In this document: positions 1 to 12,181 of the stretch, piece by piece
Layout: every line of letters starts with the position of its first letter
Position numbering within the stretch: position 1 is the first letter of the stretch
Origin: Echiichthys vipera
Taxonomy: Eukaryota; Chordata; Actinopteri; Perciformes; Trachinidae
Direction: 5' to 3'
Length of the DNA stretch: 64,000 nt
Assembly (NCBI GenBank): GCA_963691815.1
Contig: OY829662.1
Span: 5,928,924 to 5,992,923, forward strand
The notes under the pieces: generated by a model
Databases searched by the model: none
The model's input: the letters and a program-made list of their open reading frames with translations, nothing else
What the model was told of the DNA's origin: nothing
Translations under genes and position numbers: made by a program

Positions 1-2450
1 AAAAAAAAGTCATAGAATCACGTCAGGCTGCTTTTCTTAGAAAGTGTTGTGAAGAGAAAGCTCAGTTGTCTAAGCAGGAACACATTTCTGTTAATGCTTC
101 AAGCGGTTCGTGTTTGCTGTGAAAACGCTTGAAAGGCTAGTGCTCCCCTCACTAAAGTGTCTTCCTACGTGGTCCGTGCTTCACAGTTAAAGCAGACTTG
201 ATGTTTAAGTGACAACCGTTTCTTGTCGTATCAGTGCTAAATGGTTGCTAATGGTTACTTCGTGCATTGCAGTGTTGCAGTTGTTTGAAAAGTGTTGTTG
301 GTAGCTTTGTGATTCCTCCTCGGATTGTAAGCAGGGCGCAAATATTCTCAACATCTTTGTTATGTTTTCCATCATCGTATCCCAGGAGACACAGCCACTT
401 TCATTCAACAGACTTTGCCTCAGAAAAACTGTATGTGGGACTGTGGCGAGCTCACATTTTGGTCAAAGAGATGCACAATAGAAAAGAGAGAACAGCTCTC
501 AGACGGATGCATCATTAAACAGAATATCAGATCAGCTTTTCCTCGATCTCCTGTGCCCACACGCATGCATAATCTGCACTGTTTGTGTGTGTTCCAGTGA
601 AACAGAATAACACAGAGCCCTCACAGTGAAGTTAACATGAAAAGAGTCCCCTCATTCAACAGGCAGCCATTCAGTTATCTAGTTTACTCACCGTTACTGG
701 TGGCACTTTAACACAACAGCTGCGTGAGTGATGCATCTATCAGTTACCATGGTGATGGAGGATTTAATGTGAAGTGTCACTCAGATGAGGAAAGGGCTGC
801 AATGTCTCCATGTTATCCTCCTGCAACAGCTGCTAGAAAAAAAGATCCATTTAAGTCTTTAATGTTTCTATATGATCATTAAATGTTGTAATTATTTCAG
901 ACGTTATAGATTATTTTATTAGCTGAATATCATCCTGTCTTTTGAAAATGTGACTCACTGTGATCTGAATGTACAGTACGTGCGTCTGTGTGATGAAGCT
1001 GACGTCAAAGAGACCTGTTCCTGGTTTATATATATATATACAGTACGCAATACGCAAGACATGCAGCTGCTTTAACAATGAATTCCATGGGGCCACACCC
1101 CTGTTAATGAATGTCACTGATATCAGTCCAAACAGACAGAAGTGTTCTTGCATTTAAGCCTTTCTTTCTTTTTCTGTTACAAAGTTCTGTATCTGTCTCT
1201 GTGTGAATAAAACTGTATGTCTCTTTGTGTATGACCTGGCTGTGTTCATTTGGCTCTTATAAATATGCAATATGAGCCCTGTATTCCTGATCTAATGTGC
1301 TTATTCAGTTCATTCGGTGATGAGAGAAAGCTACTTTTCATTCATTTGTATACTCGTATCATTATACAGAATTAAAAAGGCATTTACGGGACTGTGAATC
1401 ACGCAGCTGTCAAGCAGACGATGGTTAAAGACACATATATATATATATGTATAAAACACAAAATTAAGATTTTACAGAAAAAATGTTCATTCATTTAGAT
1501 TAAATTGTGATTAAATTGCTTGGAGCAAAAGGACCAATTGTATCAAGGGGTGGACTGTAATATATATAATATAATATTACAAGTAAAAGCCTCGCACTGA
1601 AGTGAAGTAAATGTATTTATGTATAATCCGGAAATTAAAGTATTAAAAGTAAAAACTATTCAACAAAATGATTAATCAGCTAATTGTTTAAACTGTAGGC
1701 TACCCTGTATAGTGTGGTGAGAAGAAATAAACTAAATAAAGATCCGTATTTAAGGGTTATTTTTTTAAAAAGGTTTTGAGAACAAATACAGAGTAACACT
1801 TTAGTATGAATCAGATTCAGACTGAACCCCGAACGGATAAAAAATGAAGTATTCATAAGGCAACGCTTTCATTGATTAGACCTCTCACATGATTCGTCTA
1901 GACACAGCAAAAGATACTTGTAAAAACAGGAAATGTACCAGTTGAAAGGTTCAACTGAGCTGGTTGGGGCCATGTCAGTGTTTTCACATAATGAACCATA
2001 GTCTGGTTGAAAGTACCTAAAAGGATCAACACATAAAATATGCATAAATGGTTATAAATGATCTTATACATTAGCTTTGCAAAATATGAGTACAAATTGT
2101 ATTTTTCCATGACATATATACTGTTGGGTAGTTTAATGTATGTCAAAACATATTTTATAACCTCTTTGTTTTGTAGGCAAATATCGTAAAATCAAACTAG
2201 CTTCGGCTGTCAGGCAATATTTCCCTGGACAATCAGTGTAGAAAGTGATAATACAGTGAAAATAAAAGACTTGTAAAGTAAAGTAAAGTGCAAGTAGATT
2301 ACCTCTAGCCTTCAGTACTTTAGTAAGAGTGTTTCTACATTTGACACTTGAAGCACATTTTGATCATAATACTGATATTTAGATACTGTGTGTGTGTATC
2401 ACATGCCTTTCTTGAGGGTCTTTTCCACCACTGCTTACATCTCTGTTGTT
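1..2450. other. Unassigned left flank, possible 3' UTR of a gene lying to the left
   Basis: No coding exon could be supported here; open frames are short and lack recognisable domains. A canonical AATAAA at 1206-1211, followed by a GT-rich stretch, would suit the end of a plus-strand transcript whose coding part lies outside the window. That is inference from one motif. From about 1440 on the DNA is AT-rich with short TA runs and no clear element. Confidence 0.35.
1206..1211 (+). terminator. Candidate polyadenylation signal AATAAA
   Basis: AATAAA followed within about 20 bases by a GT-rich downstream segment. It has no coding gene of its own in the window and may serve a gene entering from the left. 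A single hexamer in AT-rich DNA is weak evidence. Confidence 0.3.
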
Positions 2451-2797
2451 GGGCGGCAGTAGCTCAGTCCATAGCTGACTTGGCTGGGAACCGGAGGGTT
2501 GCTAGTTCAAGTCCCTGTATGGACCATGTATGGAGTGTGGACTGGTGGCTGGAGAGGTGCCAGTTCATCTCCTGGGCACTGCCGATGTGCTGTTGAGCAA
2601 GGCACCGAACCCCCAACTGCTCGGGGCACCGGTCACTGGCAGCCTCCTCGCTCTAACATCTCTCCATAATTGCATGTATATAGGTCCTGTTTGTGCACGT
2701 GTGTGTATTTCGGGCCTGTGTGTGTGTGTAAAAAATGAAAAAATAATAATAGAGTGAAAATTGCAAATAAAGGAATTCTTCTTCTTCTTCTTCTTCT
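2451..2797 (+). repeat. tRNA-derived SINE
   Basis: The first about 75 bases look like a tRNA gene: an A-box-like TAGCTCAGTCCATAG at 2460-2474 and a B-box-like AGTTCAAGTCC at 2504-2514. A tRNA-unrelated body follows, and the copy ends in a (CTT)n tail at about 2776-2797. This head-body-tail layout is typical of fish SINEs. It is not a functional tRNA gene: no acceptor stem pairing is seen and the body continues far past tRNA length. Confidence 0.75.
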
Positions 2798-3382
2798 AAA
2801 AACCACGCCATCAGGGGGCGACACCACACCACATCAGATGGATACCAACTCTTATTGTCAAGGAGATAAAGAAGGCCGGAAACGTAGGGAAGGTTTCCCA
2901 CCGGCGCTATTTCGCTGTTGCACACACATTTGTAAAGTGCTGCGCCAGGAACCCTCTACAGACCTCACAGTATCACAGGTGAAACGACTACCTAGCACAC
3001 ATATAGATATATATATATATTGATACGTGCAGCTAGGTGAGCCGAGCATGGTGCTGCCAGAGAAACACAACTGTGATAAATGTTATAACGTTATGTATAG
3101 TTGTGTCAAACTGCACTGGAGCAGCATGTGCTACATGACCACTGACTGCAGTTAGCTTTGAGCTAGCTCAGCTCAGGCAGAGGCTACAGTATAAACGTGG
3201 CTAATTAAGCTAACATCACACTCTTAAGTCTGTCGCTAGCTACACATGGGAACTCTGTTTTAAGTCCACAACACTTTTTAGTTTGAACAAACAAGTATGT
3301 AAACATGCTCAATGAAAGGTATGCTTCAGTGACTGTGAATACCTGGAGGAAGTCCTTGTGTTCGCTGCTGGTTCAAACTAAC

Positions 3383-3874
3383 TTAAAGGTCCCATATCAG
3401 GCTCATTTTCAGGTTCATACTTGTATTTTGGGTTTCTGCTGGAACATATTTACATGTGTTAATGTTCAAAAACACTTTCTCATACTGCCTGTCTGAAGAT
3501 GCCTGTATTCACCCTCTGTCTGAAACGCTCCCTTTTAGTTCCTGTCTCTTTAAGCAGCCTCCCAAAAAAGCACAGTCTGCTCTGATTGGTCAGTGTTTCC
3601 GGGTCTTGTGCATCTGTGCTTTCTGCGTCTCTGCACGGTCACTGAAGCTGGGAATGACTGAAACACACTGTGGCAGCACCTTCTGCCTATATATTGTATA
3701 GTTGTGACATCACAACCGTACAGACGTCCTGACGGCTCGTTTAAAGAAACAGTTTCTACGCACTTCTTTGTGGATTGAGCGTTTTACCTGCACAGTGTTT
3801 ATCTGGCACCTACACCTGCTTTATAAAGAAAAAGAGACATGGATATCTCACTTTTTACAATACGGGACAATTAA
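3383..3874. mobile_element. TTAA-flanked MITE-like DNA element
   Basis: The stretch starts and ends with TTAA and has imperfect terminal inverted repeats: AGGTCCCATAT after the left TTAA, and TTGTCCCGTAT on the complement after the right one. There is no transposase frame. TTAA target duplication is the signature of piggyBac-type transposition, so a non-autonomous element of that kind is the best guess. It sits about 250 bases upstream of the dus1l start codon and so may lie in or near its promoter. Confidence 0.55.
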
Positions 3875-4129
3875 ATACTCTGACCGGGGTATAGCAAAAT
3901 AAAGAGGCAATGCTTGAAGAGACGTGAGACTTGACAGAGTAAAAAGTTTCAAAACTTTTGACAGCAACCAAGAAGGAGATGTAGTGGAGTTACTGGGTTC
4001 TACAACAAAATCCTTCACATTTTATTTCACGAGTACCTTTTCTCAGTCTACCCGTTTGTTTACCATTGTTTTGTAGGGTCTAATCTTTAATGCATCTTTG
4101 TCAGTCCTGGTCTGGTGAAGTCAACTGTC

Positions 4130-7100
4130 ATGGCCAAGCTCAAGGGCTTTGAGTTCTGGAGGAAGACCCTGAAAGAAGCACGCTTTGTGGTGGCACCCAT
4201 GGTGGACCAGAGCGAGCTGGCCTGGCGCCTGCTGAGCCGCCGGCACGGTGCTCAGCTGTGCTACACCCCTATGCTGCATGCTCAGGTGTTTGTCCGTGAC
4301 GCCAACTACAGGAGAGAAAACCTGTACAACGAACTGTGTGAAGAAGACAGACCTCTCATCACTCAGGTGAGGGTCGACACGCAGGTTGTTAGGGACTGAA
4401 ACATGTTTGTTATCTGGTGCAGTCGTCACAGGCTTGACACAAGTCATGGTATTTCTTACATTAACGTTGTTCCTCATCTAAGTCACAGTTTTTCATTCCC
4501 TGTGTGTCAGTTTTGTGCCAATGATCCAGAGGTGTTCATTCAGGCGGCAATGTTGGCCCAGAACTACTGCGACGCCATCGATCTGAACCTGGGCTGTCCG
4601 CAGATGATCGCTAAGAGAGGTAAGAGCACCTTATGCCAAATTACTCCCTGAATTCGGACTGTGGTGACTCTTAGAAGTTGTATCAGAAAAGACTAAGTTT
4701 ACATGCAAGAAATGTTAATATAAATTTAATATAATAATAGTTTTTTGCAGTTATCCCAAAAGAAGAAACAATATTCCTCCTAAGCTGTTAACATGGCTAA
4801 TGAAAATTTATATTCCAGTTTACTTGCAGCCGTCAAAATAGTTTTCAAAGTGTTTCACCCGTGGCAGACTTGTTATCTATCACCTTCTCGAAAAGGACTG
4901 CGTTTTGATGTTTGCACATATCCAAAAACTCGTTAATATCCAATTCTTGTATCGCGTTTAAAAGTAGGTGTGTTTCTCCTTCTTTTCTTTCGGGCATGCA
5001 TCGCCACCCCAGCCGGCAAAAACTGTTGACTAGTTGGTTTGTGTACAATGCACAGGGCTGACGGCAGAACTCCAGATTGAGATGCGTATTCTGAATGTGC
5101 TGCATACATGTCCAAAGAATGCTCCCAGTGTAAAACCTGAATAGTATTGGCATGATATCGGCATATCCCACATGCATCAGAATGCTACAAAGGAAAACTA
5201 AGCTGTCGTGATTGTTTTTAAGGGCACTATGGAGTTTTCCTCCAAGACGAGTGGGAGCTGTTAGAGAGAATGGGTAAGTGTGCTTTAACTTACTGTTGAA
5301 CTCATGGACATTTTAAACAAAATCCTATTTATTCTACCAATGTACTGTAGACTTGAGCGCAGTTATTATTTTGTGTTTACTGTCACCGAACATTGCTCTT
5401 ATTTTACAGTCAGGTTAGCCAATGAAAAGCTCTCGGTGCCCATCACATGTAAGATCCGCGTGTTCGAGGACATGGAGAAGACGGTCCACTATGCCCAGAT
5501 GCTGGAGAGAGCTGGCTGTCAGGTGTGTTTAACTTAACGGTACTTTAAAAATGTTTACTAGTATGTATCTGTTTCATTTTGGGGAAGCATTAGAAAAGTG
5601 TTTTTTTAAAAATAAATATGTTCCCAGCTGCTGACAGTGCACGGCAGAACCAAAGATCAGAAAGGAGCCATGACGGGAGTCGCTAACTGGGAGCACATCA
5701 GGGCAGTGCGGTGAGTTTTAATCCTTCTCCTGGACTGTATGTAGTGACAAGCTTTTACAGTACGTTGAAACTAATATTCTGTGAAACTCCAACCCAGAAA
5801 GAGGGAGTATAGAAGCAGTGTGATCAGAGATGACCACAAAATTGATCTCAGCATAGTTTCTCTCTCTCTCTTATCACAAATGCAAATACAGACTAGACTG
5901 AATAATTATTTAAAGAGCTACTTGTTGGAAGTTTAGTACATGTTTAGGTCAAATAATGTCAAAAATGCATTTGAAAAACATTCCTGATGCTAAAGCGGGG
6001 CACCAGGCCTGTAATACACTGGGGGAAACAACTGTTTTAAGCTATTCTATAGTGCTTTATCCCCAAAGTAATTTCAGTCAAATGCATCTGACCAGGCTGG
6101 GACTGGCCCAACTATCTGGTGTGGAGATCCCAGTATTGAACTTCTCACAAGGCCGGTGATGTCACTGGGACCCTTTGTGCTCCAAGTGCTACTTGCTTTT
6201 GACTGAAATTTCTTTGGGGATAACGATGACCTGGACAAATGAGAACATTCACAGGCCCACAGTGCTTAATGTTCTGACTCACAGCGCTTAATTCACCACC
6301 ATATTTTCAATACTATGTTTTGTGTTTTGTTTTTTTGCTGCAGGAAGGCAGTAAATATCCCAGTGTTTGCAAATGGAAATATTCAGTACCTGAGTGACGT
6401 GGAGCGCTGCATTCAGGAGACAGGAGTTCATGGAGTCATGAGCGCAGGTTAACGTCTACAATGGCTCATTACACACTGTTTTTACTAATTCAGTGGTGTT
6501 AGTAGATGTTATATAATATGATTTGAAACTAATTTCATATTGTTTATAGAGGGGAACCTCCACAACCCAGCCCTGTTTGAAGGGCGCAGTCCTCCAGTGT
6601 GGGAGATGGCTGAGGAATATCTGGAGGTAGTGAAGCAGCATCCCCCCTGCACTCTGTCCTTTGTACGGGCCCACCTCTTCAAGCTCTGGCACCACACGTA
6701 AGTCTCTCTCTTTGTCTGAGTGAAGTTTATAAAGAAAGAATAACACAGACGTTACCGTCAGTGTCCGATGACGTCATTGATGTGCCGGTGGATAAGATAG
6801 ATCGGTACTTAGCATATAGTTTTGACTTAAGATAAGCTATTAAGTTACGAGTATGCACATTTAACCAAGTTTAGCTAACAACTATAAGAGTGAGGAGCTC
6901 AATGAGAACCTGCAGATCTGCAGGTACGCAGGCGGAGTGTCTCATACCTTCTCAAATGACCTTTTACGCCTGTTGAACAGGTGTATTGATAGAGAATTGG
7001 CACCAAGGGTAGTTGGAACAGCTCATTACTAACACAGACAGAGGAGTTGCTGCAGCCTGTTATTTAATTGCACCAAAGTGTTAAAAAGTAGCGATAAAAT

Positions 7101-7946
7101 AACTCTAAGCATCTAAGTTTTATCAATACTACGGCCTTTAATAATTTAGCCCCTACTGTTAGCCATGTAGGGTTTGTACTGTAGTGCTGTTCTGTCTTGT
7201 CTAAACTGTTAAACTGTCTGTCTGTCTGTCTATCTGTCTCTGTCTGTGTGTCTGTTTGTCTGTGTGTGTCTGTGCACAGGCTACAAATCCACCAGGACCT
7301 GAGAGAAGAGTTGGCCAAGGTGAAGAACCTCGAGGGTTTGGCCGGTGTGAGCAAACAGCTGAGGCTGCGCTGCCAGGTAACAGCAGAGTTTAAGATGGAA
7401 ACGGAGAACGGTCTGTGGTGGTCAGACAGCAATCATATTAGGGTAAAGAAGAGGAGAAAACACTCCAACAAAACAATGTAAGACAGGAAACTGGATTATT
7501 TCCATAAGCTCTTGTGCTTTCTGTAAAATAAAGAGCTTTTTGGAGTGGATGCTCCAGATGAAAAAGAAAGTACATTAAAACTATTGAAGCCTGTGAATGT
7601 TCTCATTTGTCCAGGTCATCGTTATCCCCAACGCAATTTGCAAGCAATTACCGGGATAAGGCAGGTCTATCTTGTCGAAACGCCCCTAATGTGCATGTGA
7701 GTTGCCCGAAACTCAAACCCCTGAGAGGCGCCCGGTTGCCGATTGGATGTAGCTCTCAGCGGGATGTGACGCGTGGTAGTACAGACGCCACATCAATAGG
7801 GCGAAGTAGCGTAGACACTTTTATCCCAGTTGTGTAGTAGAGCACGGTGCAGAAAATGATCTGTGCACGCGCATCTTTGCTCGGACTTGCGACCTGTGTT
7901 CCTTTGCTGCATGTTCCCTCTCTCTCTCTCTCTCGCTCTCTCCCAT

Positions 7947-7995
<49 letters not shown>

Positions 7996-9731
7996 CACAT
8001 CGTACTGCAAGCAGGGAGCAAGCCTGTCTGTCAACAAACACTTTTACAGCGCCCAGTGTTTTCTGTTTGGTTTTTGTAATGGAAACACGGTAAGTGAGCG
8101 GCCATTTGAGAGGGCGTGCCCTGCAACTTTCCCAGCAGCCACATTTTACTCTTATGGAAACACGCCTATAGTCATTAAGCACATGGACGATGTTTGTGTA
8201 ATCACTCTCACTGCCAGAGTGGGGAGACAGTTCCCACTGCAGCAGCACTAACTCGTGCAGAAAAGAGGGTTACTGGGATAACCAATCATGGATGTGTTGA
8301 TGGACAAAATATACTGGAACACCTTCAGGATGGAGGAGGGTTTGTGTACTCAGTAGCTGTACTGTTTGTGTGTCCGTACAGGAGGAGATAGCCAAAGGAA
8401 AGGATGCAGAGAAGAAGGAGGGCGGTCTGCCATTCCCCCACTGGATCTGCCAGCCATACGTCAGACCAACGTGAGCAACCACCCTCTGTCTTTATTTTTC
8501 AGATACTGTATCAGAGTGCCTTGATACAGTTACCATGCATCCGTAGACTCCACTACAGAAGTCATCTAGGTGGTATATGAAATAACACTAACTATCCAAA
8601 AGCTACGGTTTGATTGACAGCAGTTTGATTGACAGCAGTTCTCTAACACCGTTATCTGACTGACTGTTCCTTAAAGGCCAAAGGAGCCAGTTGCCAACGA
8701 TAACAACCGGGGTTCAGAGGTGAAGAAAACCGTGTGTCAGAAGAGGGCGCTGGAGGACACAGATGGAACAGCTGACACACTGTCCAAAAACAAGCAGAAG
8801 AAGAGATCCCGAAACCCCAACAAGAACTTCTGTCTCGAGCAGAAACGTAAGTCTGACCTCAACCTTCTCAGTTCCTCTGTGAAACAAGAAAGATGATTCT
8901 GAAGTCTTCTTTTCTCTCCTCCCACAGCCAAATACATCAAGTGTGAGCAGTGTGGGAACCCAAAGGTGGGTGTGTGTGTGTATATATATATGCATCAGTC
9001 AGGTGTCAGAACCCCACTAGCTCCAGGGAACATCTGTGTGTAATGTCAGTGACGAGTTGTACTGATGAACTGTGTTTAAAGAATAACTTAGTTGTAGATA
9101 TCTCAAAAGCATTTTCACTGAGTTAGGTGCATGACATTTTGTACTTGTTCAACTTGTGAATGAATCAGGAAGTCATTTCCAGCCGCAGCAGCTGACATGA
9201 TTATTCTGCTCTACAGGGAAATAAATGTGTATTCAGCCTGTGTCGAGCCTGCTGTAAGAAGAAGGCCTTCAAGGAGGTGGCAGACTGTCCAAGTCAGTAC
9301 ATACACACACACACACACACACAACACACAACACACACTAACAATTCCCAACATGTTAAGTATAAATTCTCAAAGGCACTACAAGCCGATGAGTTCTTAA
9401 ATGATGAGTTGATTAGGAACAAATGTAGATGTTTTGAGCTGCTGATGTGTTTATTGAGGGCACACATTTTAGCTCTGGTGCTGTTCAATTACAAAAATCT
9501 AACTTTTGATTGACAGGCCACGGGCTGAGGTTCAAGACCAAAGCAGAGAAACGGAAAGCTGAGGAGGACGAGAAGAAGGACGAGAACAGGGAAGAGAGGA
9601 AGGACGATGAGAAGGACGAGAGGAAGGATGATGAGAAGGACGAGAGGAAGGACGGCTCGCTGACAGAGAGAAGCAGCAGCTCTCCTCTGCTGCTCCCAGA
9701 TCCAAGAACAGAGCAGCAGCTGCCACTATGA
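4130..9731 (+). CDS. dus1l: tRNA-dihydrouridine synthase 1-like (13 coding exons, 509 aa)
   Basis: Exons: 4130-4366, 4511-4619, 5223-5273, 5410-5522, 5628-5710, 6344-6447, 6550-6697, 7280-7376, 8382-8470, 8677-8846, 8928-8965, 9217-9292, 9517-9731. All introns are GT-AG and phases agree. The product is an FMN enzyme that reduces uridine to dihydrouridine in tRNA using NAD(P)H. The N-terminal TIM barrel starts with VVAPMVDQSELAWR. It has the active-site loop LNLGCPQ with the likely catalytic Cys108 and the RGHYG turn, then HGRT (175-178) and ANGN (207-210) for FMN phosphate. A C-terminal Cys-rich segment (Cys406, 409, 417, 422, 425, 426, 437) could bind zinc. The tail is Lys/Glu/Asp-rich and contains a 24-base coding repeat. 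Human DUS1L has about 473 residues, so the fish tail is longer. The ATG at 4130 has G at -3 and +4. A TTTTGTAG acceptor-like site near 4068-4075 suggests an upstream non-coding exon. Confidence 0.95.
6050..6257. repeat. Fold-back interspersed repeat in dus1l intron 5
   Basis: TTATCCCCAAAGTAATTTC near 6058-6076 recurs inverted near 6203-6223, so the segment can fold on itself. Its right edge, 6214-6256, is a perfect 43-base inverted match to 7589-7631 in intron 8. Two edge matches of this length point to one interspersed repeat family rather than chance. No coding capacity. Confidence 0.6.
7200..7279 (+). repeat. TCTG/TG-rich microsatellite ending at the exon 8 acceptor of dus1l
   Basis: Runs of CTGT and TGTG units fill the last 80 bases of dus1l intron 7 up to the CACAG acceptor at 7279. 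The units are pyrimidine-rich enough to serve as the polypyrimidine tract, but they are repeat-derived. Confidence 0.7.
7589..7700. repeat. Second copy of the fold-back repeat edge in dus1l intron 8
   Basis: 7589-7631 is the exact reverse complement of 6214-6256 (43 of 43 bases). Similarity fades to the right. Together with the intron 5 copy it brackets exons 6, 7 and 8. Confidence 0.7.
7918..7999. repeat. (TC)n followed by (CA)n microsatellite
   Basis: A TC run at about 7918-7940 is followed by about 48 bases of CA at 7951-7998, inside dus1l intron 8. Long His/Thr and Cys/Val frames read through it are artefacts of the repeat. Confidence 0.9.
8071..8170. repeat. Interspersed repeat, copy 1
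   Basis: This shares an ordered series of blocks with 45251-45348: TTGTAATGGA, CATTTGAGAGGGCGTGCCCT, and a closing ATGGAAAC plus CGCCT. One copy is in dus1l intron 8, the other in the aldh3b gene. Family not identified. Confidence 0.6.
9594..9655 (+). repeat. In-frame 24-base coding minisatellite in dus1l exon 13
   Basis: Units at 9594-9617 and 9618-9641 and a partial third at 9642-9655 encode repeated ERKDDEKD blocks. The period is a multiple of three, so copy changes keep the frame. The encoded tail is highly charged. Confidence 0.85.
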
Positions 9732-9816
9732 GCAGGACAATCTCTACATGCACAGACCATAGTCTGTTAATACAGCTCTTAGTTAAGGTCGTTTCATCAT
9801 CTGATGATCAGACAAG

Positions 9817-10498
9817 TTAAAGGAATACTGGTATGTCTCCCTCAAAATGAACCTTTGTACATCAATTACCCACCGAGTGTTGCTTTGAATTCATGAAGAA
9901 AAGTTTGTTTCTGTCTCATGCCTCCGCGGTGAACGGAGAAATAAAAAAAGAGGAAAGTCTTAATGCATTGAAGAAATGGGGGTCCACGTTTCACAACAGC
10001 AAAACATCCGTTTACACACACTTCCACAACTTGTGCAGTATAATCCAAGTCGGGTTTATCCAGTCTCATACAGTGGTCCGGGTTGAATACTTTATTCTGA
10101 TTGGCTACATTTTCAATAAAACGTGATATAGGACCACTACTAAGTGGTAGAAACTGTTCTAAATGAATAAAGACAGATCTGAAACACTGCCCCACAAAAA
10201 CCTTATGGGTTGGGAATGGTTGTTCCAGGTATTAGTCAGACCCTCAGGTGTGAAGTACTGAGCATAGGTGTGGATGACACTGCACAAGCTCAGTGAGAGT
10301 TCGTAAGTCGATGTTTTAACAGAGCTTTACTGTTAAAGTGGACCCCCTCTTCTTCATTGCATCAAGACTTTTCTCTGTTTTTGATTCTGTCATCGTTGAC
10401 GCATGAGACAATAACAAGGTATTCTTCAGAGTTCAAGGAAACACTCGGTGGGTTATTGAGAGAAAAATGGTCCTTTCGAGGGTGATGTATTCCTTTAA
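9817..10498. mobile_element. TTAA-flanked element with long inverted repeats in the dus1l 3' UTR region
   Basis: The ends read TTAAAGGAATAC and GTATTCCTTTAA. Inverted similarity continues inward for about 190 bases on each side, sharing CCCACCGAGTGTT, GTCTCATGC, AAAAGTCTTGATGCA-like and GGGGGTCCAC blocks. That makes a fold-back structure with a short loop region. There is no transposase frame. It starts 86 bases after the dus1l stop codon, and an AATAAA at 10115-10120 lies inside it, so it may be transcribed as 3' UTR and may supply the poly(A) signal. Confidence 0.75.
10115..10120 (+). terminator. Candidate dus1l polyadenylation signal AATAAA
   Basis: First AATAAA downstream of the dus1l stop in the sense strand, about 385 bases after it, lying inside the TTAA-flanked element. 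Position is plausible for a 3' UTR end; no transcript evidence is available. Confidence 0.4.
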
Positions 10499-12095
10499 TA
10501 TATCGAAACATTTTGATGACCAAATTTAACTATGGGCACAACTTTTCATCTATATCCTGCTGGTGATCAAGACAAACTGAGTGTGTGCATGTAGAGGTAG
10601 CCAATGGTTAGTCAGGGCGTACAGTAAACACAGCTGCTAAACTTCCACCAGGAGACTGAAGTGTGGATGGACACTGATCAGCAGACCAAAACCAGAAAGT
10701 AACAAAAAATATTTTTTTATTTGATGTGGATTTTGTCTTTTTTTATTTTTCCATAGTGGTGGGACAGTTTGGATGAGGTTCTGCCATCTTTTATTTTGCA
10801 GACAAAGATTTTATTACATTGTTTATTACAACGGGTTACTGAGCCACCAAAGTGAAAATGTTTTGTCCTCCTTTGATTTATGAACGTGTTTGCCTTAGTT
10901 AACCTATTTATTTTTGGGTGATTGTTTGCCTGCAGTGCATTTACTTGTATGTGCCTTTCGATGAGAAGCACCTCTGCCTATCAGACATGAGCCTGAAAAC
11001 AGAGTGTGGTGCTCCGTCTGCTGAGACATCATGCTCAGTCACTACACAGTCTGTTTAAAGGTGCTACCTGCAGGGTCAACAGAAACACTGAGATACACTA
11101 AGAACCTGCGTGTCAAAGTCATGTCTCTAAGTGTTTAGCTTAGCACAAAGATGAGAAGCTAGCACTCTTAAAAGGGTCAAAAGAAACAGACATTGTTTGA
11201 CTCTTTGGTTTCTTTCCTTTTGATGGGGGCGAGCCGTTTCCTGTGATTCTAGTCTTTGTGCTAAGCTAACCTAGCCTTGTTACTGAATGCTGTTTATTGA
11301 TGTGACTTAAAGCCCCAGAAAACTAAATTTCTCTGTGACAGAAAATTTATAAAATCAGCTGATGGGCTTCATCCGGGCAGTGTGGGTTTTATTTGATGTT
11401 GATCCTATCGGTGCACGTTGTAGGCGACATCACAGTTTTTCAGTTAAACCAATGAGATGAGCACATTTAAGGTAACTCATCAAATGTCCTTATCAATAAA
11501 TAGTTGTCTTTTAATGGCTCTTCTCGTTACCTTCTCTGATTCTATTTATGACTCTGAATTTGTCATTAGTCCTTCAACAGGTCCTTCAGATTAATCTTGC
11601 ATCAACAGCTGGATCATTAACAGTGATCAACATTTTTTAAATTTATCCTCAAATAGCAGATGTGCTAATGTCCTGTATTTAATGTGTGTGGCTGATAAGG
11701 CTGACATTTAGCTATATTGATGAGATTCAATGAGATTGCGTGGCTTATCTTTATAAAGAAAAGAAATATTTACACTTCTCTTAAATTGTATTTGGTTTTT
11801 CTCTTCATATTGGATGTATTTGTCTTGTACGTTTTGTAGCATCTGTCGTCTATTTTCAATGAGGTGCAGCTTTCTAAAAGACCTTTTCCTGCTTAAGATT
11901 AAGTTCTGGAAGGAAACCTGGTGGTATTCGGGGTGGACCCTCTGTCTTGATTCAAAACAACTGTTTATAAGGTTATTTCTTCCTGTGAAGCTGAACTAAT
12001 TACAATGTGTCATTGTGAAGACCAGAGGAAGTGTGTGTTAGTGTGTGTTTCATCAAGAATGATCCATCATGACACTAAAATCGATGCTTTAAAGC
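10499..12095. other. Convergent intergenic gap between dus1l and the protease homologue
   Basis: No coding exon is supported. 11133-11282 contains an inverted pair, with TTAGCTTAGCACAAAGA matched inverted near 11256-11272, typical of a small fish repeat. The remainder is AT-rich single-copy-looking DNA. Confidence 0.5.
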
Positions 12096-12101
12096 TTTAA
12101 T
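12096..12101 (-). terminator. Candidate polyadenylation signal ATTAAA for the protease homologue
   Basis: On the minus strand ATTAAA lies about 80 bases after the TAA stop at 12182-12184. The distance suits a short 3' UTR. Confidence 0.4.
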
Positions 12102-12181
12102 GCAAAGAAGTTGAACAGACCAGAGTGCATAAGGAACTCAGGGACTGACAGAAGCTGTAAAGAGAAAGGCGGGTTGGAGGT

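Noticed and set aside
2451..2530. A tRNA gene
   Set aside because: A and B boxes are present, but the segment continues into a SINE body and tail and does not fold as a mature tRNA.
4121..4477. A 118-residue antisense frame over dus1l exon 1
   Set aside because: It mirrors the coding strand of a well-supported exon and has no domain of its own.
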